Shown in pieces: positions 11,147 to 22,000 of a DNA stretch of 64,000 bases (its first letter is position 1; each line of letters opens with the position of its first letter). The DNA comes from Corynebacterium pelargi (GTDB lineage: Bacteria; Actinomycetota; Actinomycetes; Mycobacteriales; Mycobacteriaceae): assembly GCF_014635485.1 (NCBI RefSeq), contig NZ_BMCX01000001.1, forward strand, positions 303,634-367,633, given 5' to 3'. A model generated the notes under the pieces. The model saw only the letters and a program-made list of their open reading frames with translations, was not told the DNA's origin and did no database searches. Position numbers and translations under genes: made by a program.

Positions 11147-12112
11147 TTAAGCGCCCACCGCTTCACCGCGAGCCACGCGCGTAAGCCGAGCCATGAATTC
11201 CTTTAAGAAGCGCTCCACGTCAACACCCACGGCAACCTGGGCTGTTTTTTCTTGATCATTCAGGCGCGTCTCATCGCCGATGGTGCGGCCGCGAGTCTCA
11301 CCTTCGGTATCGACCTTGAGGTTGATAGGCAGCATCTGCACCAAGCTGGGGTCTACTGCTACTGCTACCGCAAGCGGATCATGCAGCCCGCAGCCACCCA
11401 GGTGCGGCGCCACGGTGTCGTAGGCGCGGATGTAGTAGTCGGTGGCGTCGGCAAGCAAAAGAGCTTCAGGCGTACCAAGTTCGCGCCAGGTGCTGGTTTC
11501 TTCGTAGGTGAGCAAGGTCTGCAACGTGACATCCAATCCGATCATGGTGATGTCACGGCCATGGCGCACCATATAGTCGGCGGCCTCGGGATCTTGGTTG
11601 ATATTGGCCTCGGCCCATGGCGATACATTGCCGGGCACCGTCAGCGCACCGCCCATAAACACGATGTGTGCATTGCGCGCAAAGGATTCGCTGCGCTGCA
11701 TTGCGGTAGCGATATTGGTCATGGCTCCGGTTGGCACAATCACCAAATCATCGCCATAGCGCTCCACCGATTCGATCAAAAAATCCACCGCGGATTGTTC
11801 CTGCACCCCGGCCTTCGCATCGGCTACCTCTGCCTCACCGATGCCATTCTTGCCGTGAATAAACGCAGAGATCTCGAGTACTTCGAAATCATCTTTGGCC
11901 AAAGCATGCGGTTCGCCCACATAGACGGGCACATCAGGGCGACCGAATAATTCCAGCAACGCCAGATCATTTCGGGCACCATCCTCGACGAGGACGTTGC
12001 CATAGGTTGCGGTGACACCAATGAGGTTCAGTTCCTCGCTTCCCAGGGCATAGGCAAGGGCGAGGGCATCGTCGATGCCGGTGTCGAGGTCAAGAATGAT
12101 GTTTTTTGGCAT
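11147..12112 (-). CDS. Inosine/uridine-preferring nucleoside hydrolase
   Basis: Hydrolyses the N-glycosidic bond of ribonucleosides for salvage. 321 residues with the calcium-binding N-terminal motif DLDTGIDDA (residues 8-16; the family usually has DxDPGxDDA) and a C-terminal LHDPLAVAVAVDP block carrying the leaving-group His and metal Asp. The ATG overlaps the ribF stop (TAATG), so it is translated with ribF. The base preference cannot be read from the sequence. Confidence 0.9.
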   Translation of the reverse strand: MPKNIILDLDTGIDDALALAYALGSEELNLIGVTATYGNVLVEDGARNDLALLELFGRPDVPVYVGEPHALAKDDFEVLEISAFIHGKNGIGEAEVADAKAGVQEQSAVDFLIESVERYGDDLVIVPTGAMTNIATAMQRSESFARNAHIVFMGGALTVPGNVSPWAEANINQDPEAADYMVRHGRDITMIGLDVTLQTLLTYEETSTWRELGTPEALLLADATDYYIRAYDTVAPHLGGCGLHDPLAVAVAVDPSLVQMLPINLKVDTEGETRGRTIGDETRLNDQEKTAQVAVGVDVERFLKEFMARLTRVARGEAVGA

Positions 12113-13131
12113 TAGTGTTCTTCCCTGTCGTTGAGTACGTTGCGGCAGTGTTCTTTGCCCATTTCGGTAGCTTCTGCGATGATCTCGCGTGCTCGTGCCA
12201 CATCACGGCCCATGGCTTCGAGGAGTTCCTCGACGCCATCAAATTTTTCCATCCCACGAATATGGCCCACAAAGGCCACCTCAACGGTGTGCCCATACAA
12301 GTCTGCTTCGCGGTCAATGACAAAGCTCTCAACGCTTCGGCGCTCATCGCCAAATGTTGGGTTATGGCCAACCGAAATCGCCGCTGGATAGGCAACGCCA
12401 TATTCCATGTCACCTTCGATAGGCGCTTGGGATGTGACGGTAAGCAGCCCTGCATATACCCCGTCGGCAGGCAAAGCCACGTTATCGGGAAAATAGAGAT
12501 TCGCGGTGGGATACCCCAGCTCACGGCCTCCTCGACCTGCTCCGCGCACCACCTGGCCGCTGACGCTAAACCAGCGACCAAGGCACCAATTTGCGCGCTG
12601 CACATCGCCGGATTGCAAGGCCTCACGAATGACTGTGGAAGATAATACGGTGCCATCTTCGGCCAGCAGTTCTCGCACAATCACCTCCACCCCATAACGT
12701 TCGCCGAGGTGAATGAGGGTTTCGGTGGTGCCGGCAGCCTTGTGGCCAAAGGTGAAGTTCTCCCCCACCACCACCACCTTGGCGTGGAGTCTGTCTACCA
12801 GGATGTCGCGGAAAAAATCCTCGGGATCTAAACGTGCAAGATCGGCCGAAAAGCTCATGGCCAACATGTGGTCGATGCCGAAGTCTTCAGCGAGTTCGGC
12901 TCTCGCTGCTACCGAGCCGAGCATCGGGGGCATTTTGTCTGGGCGCAGCACAGCCATGGGGTGTGGGTTAAAAGTCAGCAGAATGCTGGGGATACCCAAT
13001 GCTTGTGCGCGTTCTGTTGCCTCGCTAATCAGCGTGCGGTGGCCGCGGTGTATGCCATCAAACACGCCGATGGTGACGACCGATGCCTGCAGGGTCTGAG
13101 GGATCTCGTCGAATCTCTGCCAAATATCCAC
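12112..13131 (-). CDS. ribF: Bifunctional riboflavin kinase/FMN adenylyltransferase
   Basis: Converts riboflavin to FMN and FAD. From the GTG at 13131 the protein begins MDIW, the start I recall for the C. ammoniagenes FAD synthetase, giving 339 residues; a GTG two codons earlier (13137) is equally open. N-terminal nucleotidyltransferase with GVFDGIHRGHR; C-terminal kinase with GRELGYPTANLYF. It is divergent from truB with about 32 bp between start codons, and overlaps the nucleoside hydrolase at its 3' end. Confidence 0.96.
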   Translation of the reverse strand: MDIWQRFDEIPQTLQASVVTIGVFDGIHRGHRTLISEATERAQALGIPSILLTFNPHPMAVLRPDKMPPMLGSVAARAELAEDFGIDHMLAMSFSADLARLDPEDFFRDILVDRLHAKVVVVGENFTFGHKAAGTTETLIHLGERYGVEVIVRELLAEDGTVLSSTVIREALQSGDVQRANWCLGRWFSVSGQVVRGAGRGGRELGYPTANLYFPDNVALPADGVYAGLLTVTSQAPIEGDMEYGVAYPAAISVGHNPTFGDERRSVESFVIDREADLYGHTVEVAFVGHIRGMEKFDGVEELLEAMGRDVARAREIIAEATEMGKEHCRNVLNDREEH

Positions 13132-13163
13132 GCCCACAACCCTACGACATACACTTGGGATCC

Positions 13164-14066
13164 ATGACTGATCCCCTTGCTAACTCAGGCCTTGTGGTTG
13201 TAGACAAGCCACAAGGTATGTCCTCCCATGATGTGGTTGCTAGGCTTCGTCGCATCTTTGGCACCAGGCGAGTCGGCCACGCCGGCACCCTGGATCCGAT
13301 GGCTACCGGTGTGTTGGTGGCAGGGATCGAACGAGGCACGAAGTTCTTAGCCCACATGGTCGCAGATACCAAGGCCTATGAGGCCACCGTGTTTTTGGGT
13401 GCTTCAACATCAACCGATGATGCTGAGGGTGAGCGTGGGGAACTTGCCGACGCCACCGCGATCCAGGCCATCACTGAAGCAGAGATCGAAGCGGAAATTG
13501 CCCGGCTCCGCGGCCCGATTATGCAGCGTCCTGCTGCCGTAAGCGCCATCAAAATCGACGGGAAGCGCGCATATCAACGAGTGCGCGAAGGCGAAGCTGT
13601 AGAGATTCCCCCACGGCCGGTGACCATTGATCGCTTCGATGTTGTCGATCTGCGCAAACACCCCGATCATATTGCGCTTGATGTGGTGGTGGAGTGTTCT
13701 TCGGGCACCTATATTCGCTCTTTGGCTCGCGACTTGGGCGAGGCTTTAGGGGTTGGCGGCCACCTGACTGCCCTTCGGCGCACGGCCGTCGGCGCCTTCG
13801 GGCTTGAAGATGCCCGCAGCCTGGAAGAGCTCGAAGCGCATCCTGAACTCAGCGTTTCTTTAGACCAGGCCCTGATCCGCTGCTACCCGGTGCTTGAAGT
13901 CTCACAACAAGAGGCCGCCGATCTTGCGATGGGCAAATGGCTGGCTCCCCGTGGTCTTCGCGGGGTGCACGCCGCCGTGGCTCCCGATGGTCGCGCGGTG
14001 GCGCTTGTGAAAGAAAAGGGCAAGCGGCTCGCCACTGTCTTTGTTGCACGCCCCTCGACGCTCTAG
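13164..14066 (+). CDS. truB: tRNA pseudouridine(55) synthase
   Basis: Isomerises U55 in the T-loop of tRNAs. From the ATG at 13164 (MTDPLANSGLVVVDKP) the protein is 300 residues; the frame extends upstream to 13083 but that part overlaps ribF. The catalytic Asp44 lies in HAGTLDPMATGVL, and the SGTYIRSLARDLG motif is present. It is the only plus-strand gene between 1 and 23.8 kb. Its stop TAG abuts the pptT stop with no intervening base. Confidence 0.97.
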   Translation: MTDPLANSGLVVVDKPQGMSSHDVVARLRRIFGTRRVGHAGTLDPMATGVLVAGIERGTKFLAHMVADTKAYEATVFLGASTSTDDAEGERGELADATAIQAITEAEIEAEIARLRGPIMQRPAAVSAIKIDGKRAYQRVREGEAVEIPPRPVTIDRFDVVDLRKHPDHIALDVVVECSSGTYIRSLARDLGEALGVGGHLTALRRTAVGAFGLEDARSLEELEAHPELSVSLDQALIRCYPVLEVSQQEAADLAMGKWLAPRGLRGVHAAVAPDGRAVALVKEKGKRLATVFVARPSTL

Positions 14067-14732
14067 CTAGGCGCTACTTACCGCGGTCGCTGCCACCACG
14101 TAGTGATCGCGGATCGCCCACTTGCCCTCGATAAATGGCACCGGTGTTGGGCGAACCAGCAGATAGGACACAAAGGTGCCATCGGGGCGGATATCAATTT
14201 CTGCTTGATCGAAACCCAACCAGCGATGTGTCAGCGGGAACCACGCTTTATAGGTGGCCTCTTTTGCACAAAACAACAGCCGATCGGCGCAGCAAATACC
14301 GGACTGCTCCAGCTTGCTTAATTGGCGGCGCTCCCCTGGCCGCGAAATCGAATCGATCAGCCCCTCGGGCAGGGGCTCTGCCGGTTCAGCATCAAGGCCC
14401 ATCGAACGCACAATGAGTCTGGGGGCCACCACTGCGGCCCGGAAGCCTTCGGTGTGCGTTAAAGATCCGCTCACAGCCGCAGGCCAGACGGGCATGCCGC
14501 GTTCACCACGCAGGATGGGCTGGTCGCTATCTCGACCTAGCTGGGCAAGTGCATCGTGGGCACACCATCGTGCATCGCCAAATTCTGCCTTGCGCGCATC
14601 CACAGAGTGCGCAACCAAAATCCTTTCGAGCGGATGCAGGCGCTCGAAGTGCTCGAGGTTGTGTCCGTTTTTTGGCACTACCAGGGAGCTGAAACGCGCC
14701 GATGCTGGAAAAAGGGACGCATCAAGCACCAT
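14067..14732 (-). CDS. 4'-phosphopantetheinyl transferase (PptT/EntD type)
   Basis: Transfers phosphopantetheine from CoA to carrier proteins; in mycolate-producing actinobacteria the PptT type activates mycolic-acid PKS and other synthases. From the ATG at 14732 (MVLDASLFPASARF) there are 221 residues with the magnesium motif GLDAEPAEPLPEG, a SGSLTHTEGF block and the FCAKEATYKAWFPLT signature. The start overlaps the end of the metallophosphoesterase by 11 bp, so the two are coupled. In mycobacteria pptT has the same neighbours, including truB. Confidence 0.92.
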   Translation of the reverse strand: MVLDASLFPASARFSSLVVPKNGHNLEHFERLHPLERILVAHSVDARKAEFGDARWCAHDALAQLGRDSDQPILRGERGMPVWPAAVSGSLTHTEGFRAAVVAPRLIVRSMGLDAEPAEPLPEGLIDSISRPGERRQLSKLEQSGICCADRLLFCAKEATYKAWFPLTHRWLGFDQAEIDIRPDGTFVSYLLVRPTPVPFIEGKWAIRDHYVVAATAVSSA

Positions 14733-15528
14733 CTGGCACCTCCAGCACAGGCACTGGCCACTGCCGCTTTGTGATGCTGTCTCGCCACTGTTTGGGGTAT
14801 CCCAAGGAGGCCTCAATATGTGGCACACCTGCGATGGTGGTGCGACTGGGAAGGTGGAGGTGCCCGTACACCACTGCCCGGGCGTTATAGCGCTCTGCCC
14901 AGCCCTTGGTGTGTTTGGTTCCGCACCACATGGCCATTTCCGGCACGCCTAAGGCTTGTGCGAGTTGCGGCTCTAAAGGCCAGTGGTTCATCAGCACCGT
15001 GGGGCCTTCGACACGGCCGACTCTATTGACCGAGTAAGACAGCCGCTCCCAGCACCAACCGCGGATATCAACAAAAGGCGCAATAAAAAGCTCATCAGAA
15101 AACATCACTTCCTTGCGCTTCGCAGCATGCAAGGCCTGTTCTACTGTGGTGCCTTTGGGGCGCAGGGAGTAGTCGTAGAGGGTAAACAGTGGCACGACTG
15201 TGACATCACCAAAGCGCGCAAAGGGATCCTCGGGGGTTAATACACCGAGCTCCCTGCAACCACGGACGAGTTCTTCGTATTTTTCTCTTCCATGCGGCTC
15301 GCCACTGCCTTGGCTAAAAAGCTCATGGTTTCCAGGCGACCACACCACGGTGTGAAAACGCTGGCGCAAGGTAGCCAGGGTGCGCAGCACCGTCTGATTT
15401 TTCTCAGCCACATCCCCTGCAACCAACAACCAGTCCCCCGGGTTACGTGGCTGGAGCGTATCGAGCATGTCGGCATTGGCAGCAACCGAGGTGTGCAGAT
15501 CAGATACAGCCCAGAGTGTTTTCACCAC
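14722..15528 (-). CDS. Metallophosphoesterase
   Basis: Calcineurin-like phosphoesterase of about 268 residues with the ordered metal motifs AVSDLHTS (D-x-H), LLVAGDVAEK (GD), WSPGNHELF (GNHE) and a C-terminal YGHLHLPS (GHxH). The start is uncertain: GTG at 15528 or 15525 follows an AAAGGTG ribosome site, while an ATG (15546) and a TTG (15552) lie upstream. It is coupled to the phosphopantetheinyl transferase, an arrangement I recall from mycobacteria too. The substrate is unknown. Confidence 0.88.
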   Translation of the reverse strand: MVKTLWAVSDLHTSVAANADMLDTLQPRNPGDWLLVAGDVAEKNQTVLRTLATLRQRFHTVVWSPGNHELFSQGSGEPHGREKYEELVRGCRELGVLTPEDPFARFGDVTVVPLFTLYDYSLRPKGTTVEQALHAAKRKEVMFSDELFIAPFVDIRGWCWERLSYSVNRVGRVEGPTVLMNHWPLEPQLAQALGVPEMAMWCGTKHTKGWAERYNARAVVYGHLHLPSRTTIAGVPHIEASLGYPKQWRDSITKRQWPVPVLEVPDGA

Positions 15529-15641
15529 GGCGGCACCTTTCTGCATCCACAACGACCCTTCGAGGTTTCATGCTAGCGGAAAAGAACCATCCGCTAACGC
15601 TGCCCTACGCAACAACGCGTATGCGCTTTCGCCACGGTGGT

Positions 15642-16949
15642 TTAAGCACCCACCGATGCCCAACGCATGGATCGGAAACGCCACAAACCGGCAAGCATGC
15701 GGATGGCAATAAAGGCCACGATGCCCCACCACACACCGACAAGGCCGCCATCAAGCCACAAGGAGAGCCACACGGCTGGGAGGAAGCCGACAACCACCGA
15801 TGCGATTGATGCCGTCCTTAAGAAGGCGGCATCGGAGGCGCCTAGCAAGACACCATCGAGGGCGAAGACCACGCCACCGAGCAAAATGAGCAAGACCAAC
15901 TGCCACCACGGGCCTTGCATGCTCTCAAGCACGGGCTCCGAGTGGGTAAAAATGCGCGGAATGCTGCTGTGCCCAATCGCGAACACGGCGGCGAGAACAA
16001 CTGAGAATGCGCTGGAATAGGCCAAAAGCCGCGTGCCGGCGCTACGGGCGAGGGCCACGCTGCCAGCACCGAGGGCTGCGCCGGTAAGCGCCTGGGCAGC
16101 AATGGCAAGGGAGTCGAGCACCAGGGAAAGGAAGTTCCACAGTTGCAATAGCACTTGGTGTGCAGCAAGTGCATCGGCGCCAAAGCGCGCGGCCACGCTG
16201 GCTGCAGAAAGGAAGGCCACCTGGAAACTGAGAGAGCGCAGAATCAGATCGCGGCCTAGAACCAATTGGCGCAGCATCACCTTTGGTTGCGGTGCGTAGC
16301 TGCCGCGGTGCCGGTGTTTGAGGTAGGCAAGGAAGCAAGTGGTGGTGATGATGGTGCCAATTAAGTTCGCCCATGCAGAACCCACCACCCCATAGCGATG
16401 CACGAGCACAGGAACGAGAATTGCGCCTGGAATGACACCGGCGAGGGTGAAAAGCAGCGGCAAGCGGGTGTTTTGAATCCCGCGTAGCCAGCCATTGCCT
16501 GCCATGACCATCAAGATCAATGGGATGCCGAAGGAGGTCACTTTGAGCCACGATGTGGCGGTGGCTGCGACGTCTGGGTTGTTGGCGAGCCAGAGGCTAA
16601 ACCATGGGGAGCCGAAGAACATCACGGCCCACAGCACGGCACCGACGATGATGGCAAGCCAGGTGGCCTGCACGCCCTCGGAGATTGCGCCTTCTTCGTC
16701 TCCGGCGCCGTACTTGCGTGAAGCTCGGGCCGTGGTGCCATAAGAAAGGAAGGTCAGTTGGGTGGTGACCATCGAATACAAGGTGGTGCCGGCACCGAGG
16801 GCAGCCAATGCCACTGTGCCAAGCCTTCCCACCACCGCTGTGTCGAGCAAGAGATACAGCGGTGTCGCCGCCAACACGCCCAGTGCTGGGAGCGCAAGGC
16901 CGAAAATTGTGCGGGCATTGACTTCGGGGATATGGGTTTGAGAGCTCAC
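15642..16949 (-). CDS. dinF: MATE family efflux transporter (DinF-like)
   Basis: 435-residue protein with about twelve hydrophobic segments and MATE features: the N-terminal PLYLLLDTAVVGRLG segment, TLYSMVTTQLTFLSYGTTAR, and the repeat-half QAWNFLSLVLD-like region (LLQLWNFLSLVLDSLAIAAQ). MATE proteins export cationic compounds by Na+ or H+ antiport. It follows the rbfA-nrnA pair, an order I recall from mycobacteria. The real substrate is unknown. Confidence 0.9.
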   Translation of the reverse strand: MSSQTHIPEVNARTIFGLALPALGVLAATPLYLLLDTAVVGRLGTVALAALGAGTTLYSMVTTQLTFLSYGTTARASRKYGAGDEEGAISEGVQATWLAIIVGAVLWAVMFFGSPWFSLWLANNPDVAATATSWLKVTSFGIPLILMVMAGNGWLRGIQNTRLPLLFTLAGVIPGAILVPVLVHRYGVVGSAWANLIGTIITTTCFLAYLKHRHRGSYAPQPKVMLRQLVLGRDLILRSLSFQVAFLSAASVAARFGADALAAHQVLLQLWNFLSLVLDSLAIAAQALTGAALGAGSVALARSAGTRLLAYSSAFSVVLAAVFAIGHSSIPRIFTHSEPVLESMQGPWWQLVLLILLGGVVFALDGVLLGASDAAFLRTASIASVVVGFLPAVWLSLWLDGGLVGVWWGIVAFIAIRMLAGLWRFRSMRWASVGA

Positions 16950-17025
16950 AGGCCTGAACCGATCAACCTTCCAAAAGTGAGTGTGTGGGGCGGATGTGGG
17001 AGATAAGGACGCAGCGCCGGAGGCC

Positions 17026-18030
17026 TTAAGCCTGCGGGAAATGCGCGATGGCGTTCAGTACCTCGGAAAGGACGTGCTCTGCGGTACCGAAGGTGGAAAA
17101 ACCGGCGGCGCGCACATGTCCTCCACCGCCGAGGGTGCGGGCAAGCATGGAAACATCGATCACGTCGCTTCGCAGCGATACTGCCCAATCTCCGGGTTGG
17201 AATTCTTTGGGCACCACAATGATCTGGGCTTCGCTCATGCCACGGATGGTGTCGGCGATCTTATCCACCGCACCAAGGGAGTGGCCTGCAATGCGATCAT
17301 GACTCGCCAGCGCTACCAGCACCGTCCACGGGCCGGCCTGCTCAATTCTGAGATCCGCGAGTACTTTGCCGAGCATTTGCAGATCGGCCACGGAGCCTCC
17401 GTCGAAAAGCTGCTTGCTAATCGTTCGGATATCGAGGTTGTGCACCACGAGTTCCTGGGCAAATTCGTGCATCTGCGGCCGACCCCAACGAAAGCCACCT
17501 GTATCGGTAGCTAGGCCTGCATACAGCGCGTGCGCCATGTCGTCGGTGATGTCGACGCCGAGGTAGCGAAACCACTCCCTGAGAACCGTGGTGGTGGATT
17601 CTGCCATGTAATCGAGCAGATTGATCCCGGCAAAGCCACGGTTTGAAGCGTGGTGATCCACCAGGATGACTCGTGAGGGATCGGCGATGACCTCTGGCTG
17701 CAAGGTCCCGGTGCGCCCGAGCCCACCGCAATCGACCACGACGATCAGGTCGCATTCGGGCAGGGTATCAACACAACGAATGTGTTGTGCACCGGGGATA
17801 TGCAATAAAGCGGGGTCGATCTCTTCGCGCTGGCCGATGACACCGATGCCGGTATTGCCCAACTGCTCGATCGCACCCAGCATGGCGCACACGCTGCCGA
17901 TTGCATCAGCGTCGGGATTTTTATGTCCTACCACGCAAACGGTTTTGGCCTTTTTCAATTTTCGCGTGGCCGCAATGTAGTCGGCTCCGCTGGGTTGAGG
18001 ATCGCGCCAGGGCTGCCTAGTCGTCTGCAT
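17026..18030 (-). CDS. nrnA: DHH-family phosphoesterase (NrnA-type nanoRNase)
   Basis: Bifunctional nanoRNase / pAp or cyclic-dinucleotide phosphatase family. From the ATG at 18030 the protein is 334 residues and its start overlaps rbfA by 14 bp. The first metal motif [12 protein letters not shown] is at residues 35-46, DHH is in [11 protein letters not shown], and the DHHA1 motif [12 protein letters not shown] is near the end. Its position after rbfA fits RNA metabolism. The frame runs further upstream to 18162 inside rbfA, which I do not accept as coding. Confidence 0.92.
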   Translation of the reverse strand: MQTTRQPWRDPQPSGADYIAATRKLKKAKTVCVVGHKNPDADAIGSVCAMLGAIEQLGNTGIGVIGQREEIDPALLHIPGAQHIRCVDTLPECDLIVVVDCGGLGRTGTLQPEVIADPSRVILVDHHASNRGFAGINLLDYMAESTTTVLREWFRYLGVDITDDMAHALYAGLATDTGGFRWGRPQMHEFAQELVVHNLDIRTISKQLFDGGSVADLQMLGKVLADLRIEQAGPWTVLVALASHDRIAGHSLGAVDKIADTIRGMSEAQIIVVPKEFQPGDWAVSLRSDVIDVSMLARTLGGGGHVRAAGFSTFGTAEHVLSEVLNAIAHFPQA

Positions 18031-18451
18031 GCTTATAGGGATTCGCTTCACCTGCAGGCTTGGCGTTTTCGCGCAGTTTGCGCAGCTCTTCGTCGCGTTT
18101 GCGTGCGCGCGCCAACATGGCCTCCATGTGGGCTGAGGCTTCAGGCACGGTATCGAGTTCAAAGCTCAGCGTGGGGGTGAAACGCACCGACAGTTGCTCG
18201 CCGACGATCCGGCGCAAGGTACCGCGAACCTTCTCCAAGGCTGCGGCGGCTTGTTCATGATCGGGGGCTTCGTCCATGGTGCGGCCTCGCACGGTATAAA
18301 ACACGGTGGCATCGTGAAGATCACCGGTGACGCGGGCATCGGTGATGGTGACCAATTCGAGGCGACGGTCTTTGATTTCGCGCTCGATGGCGGTTGCCAC
18401 GATGGTTTGGATGCGCTTGGCCATGCGGGCGGCGCGGGCGTGGTCTGCCAC
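18017..18451 (-). CDS. rbfA: 30S ribosome-binding factor A
   Basis: Binds immature 30S subunits and helps 16S rRNA 5'-end maturation. 144 residues, with the family's [21 protein letters not shown]-terminal helix and the KH-like core ending [14 protein letters not shown]. It lies between infB and the DHH phosphoesterase. A terminator-like hairpin at 18531-18576 separates it from infB, so part of its expression may come from its own promoter. Confidence 0.96.
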   Translation of the reverse strand: MADHARAARMAKRIQTIVATAIEREIKDRRLELVTITDARVTGDLHDATVFYTVRGRTMDEAPDHEQAAAALEKVRGTLRRIVGEQLSVRFTPTLSFELDTVPEASAHMEAMLARARKRDEELRKLRENAKPAGEANPYKHADD

Positions 18452-18530
18452 GGTGTGCTCCTTGGGTGTAGTGATTACTTCTTGCTTAATCCCAATCTAT
18501 CGCGGTCTGCTCGAATACGAGATTGGGGTG

Positions 18531-18576
18531 AAAACCCGCCCCCGTAGCGTCGCTTTTCGACGTCCACGGGGGCGGG
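18531..18576 (-). terminator. Hairpin between infB and rbfA
   Basis: An 11-bp GC-rich stem (CCCGCCCCCGT 18535-18545 with ACGGGGGCGGG 18566-18576) with a further GACGTCG/CGACG-type inner stem. On the minus strand it ends in TTTT, making a good intrinsic or attenuating terminator inside the translation-factor operon. Confidence 0.85.
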
Positions 18577-18646
18577 ATGTGGGCTTGGTTTTAGCGCTCA
18601 AGCCCGAAGGCGCACCAGTCTATGAGGTGGGAACCTCGCGCTTTAC

Positions 18647-21568
18647 TTAGTCGCGGGGAACTTCAACCATCTCGAAGACCTCGATGATGTCATCGACCTG
18701 GATATCCGGGTACGAGAGCACCATACCGCATTCGTAACCTGCGGCCACTTCGGTGACATCGTCTTTTTCGCGGCGCAAGGATTCGATCTTGGCGTTGTCT
18801 GCCACCACAGCACCATCGCGCAGCAGGCGAACCTGTGCATTGCGACGTACCTTGCCGGATTCGACCATACAACCTGCGATGAGGCCGACGGCAGAAGCCT
18901 TGAAGATGGCGCGGATCTCGGCGCGGCCGATTTCCTTTTCCTCGTACACGGGCTTGAGCATGCCCTTGAGTGCCTGCTCAATTTCCTCGATCGCACGGTA
19001 GATCACCGTGTAGTAGCGGATATCGACGCCCTCGGCATTTGCCTCCTCGGTGGCCTTGCCTTCAGCGCGAACGTTGAAGGCGACGATCACGGCATCGGAA
19101 GCTGCAGCCAAGGTGACGTTGGTCTGGGTAACGGCACCAACACCACGGTCGATGATGTTGAGCTGTACCTCGTCGTCCACCTCGATCTTGAGCAGCGCCT
19201 CTTCCAGGGCTTCCACCGAACCGGCGTTGTCGCCCTTGAGGATGAGGTTGAGCGTCGAGGTTTCCTTGAGTACCGAATCCAGGTCCTCCAGGGACACGCG
19301 CTTGCGGGACTTCGCAGCCAGTGCGTTGCGCTTGCGCGCATTGCGCTGGTTGGCGATCTGACGCGCCACGCGGTCGTCTTCGACCACGAGCAGGTTATCG
19401 CCAGCGCCTGGCACACCGTTGAGGCCCTGCATCTGGACGGGGCGGGAAGGACCAGCCTCGTCGACGTCGTTACCGTGCTCATCGACCATGCGGCGCACGC
19501 GACCATAGGCATCGCCTGCCACCACCGAGTCGCCAACGCGCAAGGTACCGCGGTGCACGATCACCGTTGCAACAGGGCCACGGCCACGGTCGAGGTGGGC
19601 TTCAATAGCCACACCTTGGGCGTCCATGTCCGGGTTGGCGCGCAGATCCAGGGAGGCGTCTGCGGTCAGCAGCACGGCTTCGAGCAGCTCATCGATGTGG
19701 AGACCTTGCTTTGCGGAGATGTCCACGAACATGGTGTCGCCACCATATTCTTCGGGCACCAGACCGTATTCGGTGAGCTGACCGCGGATCTTATCCGGGT
19801 TCGCGCCTTCCTTATCGATCTTGTTCACTGCCACCACAACCGGCACGTCGGCGGCCTTGGCGTGGTTGATCGCCTCAACGGTCTGAGGCATCACGCCGTC
19901 GTCAGCAGCCACAACGAGCACTGCGATGTCGGTTGCCTTGGCACCACGGGCACGCATTGCCGTGAAGGCTTCGTGGCCAGGGGTATCCAGGAAGGTAACG
20001 CGACGATCTTCGCCGTTGAGTTCCACATTGACCTGGTATGCACCAATGCCCTGGGTGATGCCGCCGGCTTCGCCCTCACGGACGTTGGCCTTACGGATCG
20101 AGTCGAGCAAACGAGTCTTACCGTGGTCGACGTGGCCCATGACGGTAACCACTGGCGGGCGCTGGGCGAGGTCTTCTTCATCGCCCTCGTCCTCACCAAA
20201 TTGCAGGTCGAAGGACTCGAGCAGCTCGCGGTCTTCGTCTTCTGGGGATACGACCTGAACCTTGTAGTTCATTTCTTCGCCCAGCAACTGCAAGGTTTCT
20301 TCGCTCACCGAAGCGGTAGCGGTGACCATCTCGCCGAGGTTGAACAGTGCCTGCACCAGTGCTGCGGCATCGGCATTGATCTTCTCAGCGAAATCGGACA
20401 GGGATGCACCGCGTGCCAAACGCACAGTTGCGCCGCCGCCATCGGGCAGGCGTACGCCACCGATGACGTTTGGTGCCTGCATGGATTCGTACTCGTTACG
20501 CTTCTGACGCTTCGACTTACGACCCTTGCGTGGTGCACCACCTGGACGGCCGAATGCACCTGCGGTGCCGCCGCGACGTCCGCCACGACCGCCTCCGCCA
20601 CCGCGGAAGCCACCGGGACCACCGGGGCCGCCTGGGCCACCGCCTGGACGGCCACCGCGATTGCCGCCACCGGATGCACGGGTTGGCATCTGCGCGGGGT
20701 TCGGGTGGGTTGGCATCATTGCCGGGGTTGGACGACGTCCGCCACCTTGGCGTTCCTGACCGCCCTGGCCACCGCTGCGCTGACCACCTTGGCGCTGTGC
20801 GCCACCGCGGCCGCCACCGGGGCGAGGCGTGCGATCTTGTTGTCCCCCACGGCCGCCTGGGCGTGGGCCACCACCGGGTCGGGGTTGTCCGCCGGGGCGT
20901 GGGCCACCACCGGGACGAGGAGCCGGACGCTCGCCACCACCGGTGGAGAAAGGATTATTGGCTACACGAGGCGCACGCGCACCAGGCTTTGGACCTGGCT
21001 TGGCTTGCGGGCGTGGCATCGATGCAGGCGTAGTAGCAGGCGCTGCTGGCTTAGCTGCTTGCTCACCAGGCTTGGGCTGGGAGGTCTTAGCAGCGGGCTT
21101 TGCCTGTGCAGGGCTGGCAGCACCGGGCTTCGGTGCAGCCTTGGCGCCTGGCTTGGCTGCTGCTGGTTGCGCTGCAGGCGAAGCGGGCTTTTTCGCAGCC
21201 GGCTTCGGCTGTGCAGGCTTGGCGGCCTTCGCGGCCTGTGCAGGGCTTGCAGCACCGGGCTTGGGTGCAGCCTTAGCTGCAGGGCCGGGCTTCGCGGCAG
21301 GCTTCTTCGCAGCCTTGGCGGCGTCCGCTGGGCTTTGCGCCGCAGATGCGCTGGCTTTCTTCGCCGGTTTCGCAGCGGGCTTTTCTGCCTGCTCGCCTGC
21401 GTCGGTCTTGGACTCGTAGTAGGCCTTCATCTTCTTTACCACCGGTGGTTCGATGGTCGAAGATGCGGTTTTGACGAACTCACCTTGCTCTTTGAGCGTG
21501 GCGAGCAGTTCTTTGCTGGGCACACCAAGCTGTTTTGCTAGCTCATGTACACGTAGCTTTCCGGGCAC
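18647..21568 (-). CDS. infB: Translation initiation factor IF-2
   Basis: GTPase that places initiator tRNA on the 30S subunit. 973 residues from a GTG at 21568 with AAGGAG upstream. N-terminal IF2-N segment ([12 protein letters not shown]), a long Ala/Pro/Lys region (about 60-205) with repeated [10 protein letters not shown] units, an Arg/Gly-rich region (about 205-350), then the G domain with P-loop GHVDHGKT at 478-485, DTPGHEAF and NKID, and C-terminal domains. The linker is typical of actinobacteria but highly repetitive. Confidence 0.98.
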   Translation of the reverse strand: MPGKLRVHELAKQLGVPSKELLATLKEQGEFVKTASSTIEPPVVKKMKAYYESKTDAGEQAEKPAAKPAKKASASAAQSPADAAKAAKKPAAKPGPAAKAAPKPGAASPAQAAKAAKPAQPKPAAKKPASPAAQPAAAKPGAKAAPKPGAASPAQAKPAAKTSQPKPGEQAAKPAAPATTPASMPRPQAKPGPKPGARAPRVANNPFSTGGGERPAPRPGGGPRPGGQPRPGGGPRPGGRGGQQDRTPRPGGGRGGAQRQGGQRSGGQGGQERQGGGRRPTPAMMPTHPNPAQMPTRASGGGNRGGRPGGGPGGPGGPGGFRGGGGGRGGRRGGTAGAFGRPGGAPRKGRKSKRQKRNEYESMQAPNVIGGVRLPDGGGATVRLARGASLSDFAEKINADAAALVQALFNLGEMVTATASVSEETLQLLGEEMNYKVQVVSPEDEDRELLESFDLQFGEDEGDEEDLAQRPPVVTVMGHVDHGKTRLLDSIRKANVREGEAGGITQGIGAYQVNVELNGEDRRVTFLDTPGHEAFTAMRARGAKATDIAVLVVAADDGVMPQTVEAINHAKAADVPVVVAVNKIDKEGANPDKIRGQLTEYGLVPEEYGGDTMFVDISAKQGLHIDELLEAVLLTADASLDLRANPDMDAQGVAIEAHLDRGRGPVATVIVHRGTLRVGDSVVAGDAYGRVRRMVDEHGNDVDEAGPSRPVQMQGLNGVPGAGDNLLVVEDDRVARQIANQRNARKRNALAAKSRKRVSLEDLDSVLKETSTLNLILKGDNAGSVEALEEALLKIEVDDEVQLNIIDRGVGAVTQTNVTLAAASDAVIVAFNVRAEGKATEEANAEGVDIRYYTVIYRAIEEIEQALKGMLKPVYEEKEIGRAEIRAIFKASAVGLIAGCMVESGKVRRNAQVRLLRDGAVVADNAKIESLRREKDDVTEVAAGYECGMVLSYPDIQVDDIIEVFEMVEVPRD

Positions 21569-21673
21569 TTCTCTCCTTGGGTTTTAAGGCAAGGAATCGA
21601 AGGCCGGAAAGCCTATTCGATCCCTTTACCTGTGTGCGTTGACGTTCATCGCTGATGCTTCATCGTGTGCTCA

Positions 21674-22000
21674 TCAGTGTTGTGTCTTCCTTACAGTGTC
21701 AGGGTCGTGCGCATTGCGCGCAGCGAGATACTCTCGCAGATGACCTGTGTCTACTGGCGTAGACACCCGAAACGCGCGGGCAAATGCTCGCCTGCGCGTC
21801 GCTTGTTCCAATGCCTCGATTGTTGGGGTAATCCACGCTCCCCTGCCGCCGAGGCGATGAGCCGGATCGGCGAGGATGTGACATACCCCTTCGTGTTGCC
21901 GTGCGGCGAGTCGAAGCAGCGAATGTGAATCTGTGGTGGTGTTCGTTGCGATGCAGGTGCGCTGCGGCACATGTGCGTGTGTTGGCATCTGCTTTCGCAC
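21674..22000 (-). CDS. ylxR: YlxR family RNA-binding protein (RnpM-like)
   Basis: 108 residues from a GTG at 22000 with GAAAGGTGG upstream; an ATG at 21988 is the alternative. YlxR family (DUF448) features are PQRTCIA near the N-terminus and GRGAWI in the middle. The family usually has RTCVGCR, and the second cysteine is absent here (RTCIATN). YlxR proteins sit between nusA and infB and in Bacillus modulate RNase P. A 211-bp gap to nusA is unusual. Confidence 0.85.
   Translation of the reverse strand: MRKQMPTHAHVPQRTCIATNTTTDSHSLLRLAARQHEGVCHILADPAHRLGGRGAWITPTIEALEQATRRRAFARAFRVSTPVDTGHLREYLAARNAHDPDTVRKTQH

Noticed and set aside
19475..21541. 688-residue plus-strand open frame
   Set aside because: Entirely antisense to infB. 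It exists because the Ala/Gly/Pro-rich repeats of IF-2 avoid stops on the other strand; there is no domain and its composition is Thr/Ala/Trp-biased.
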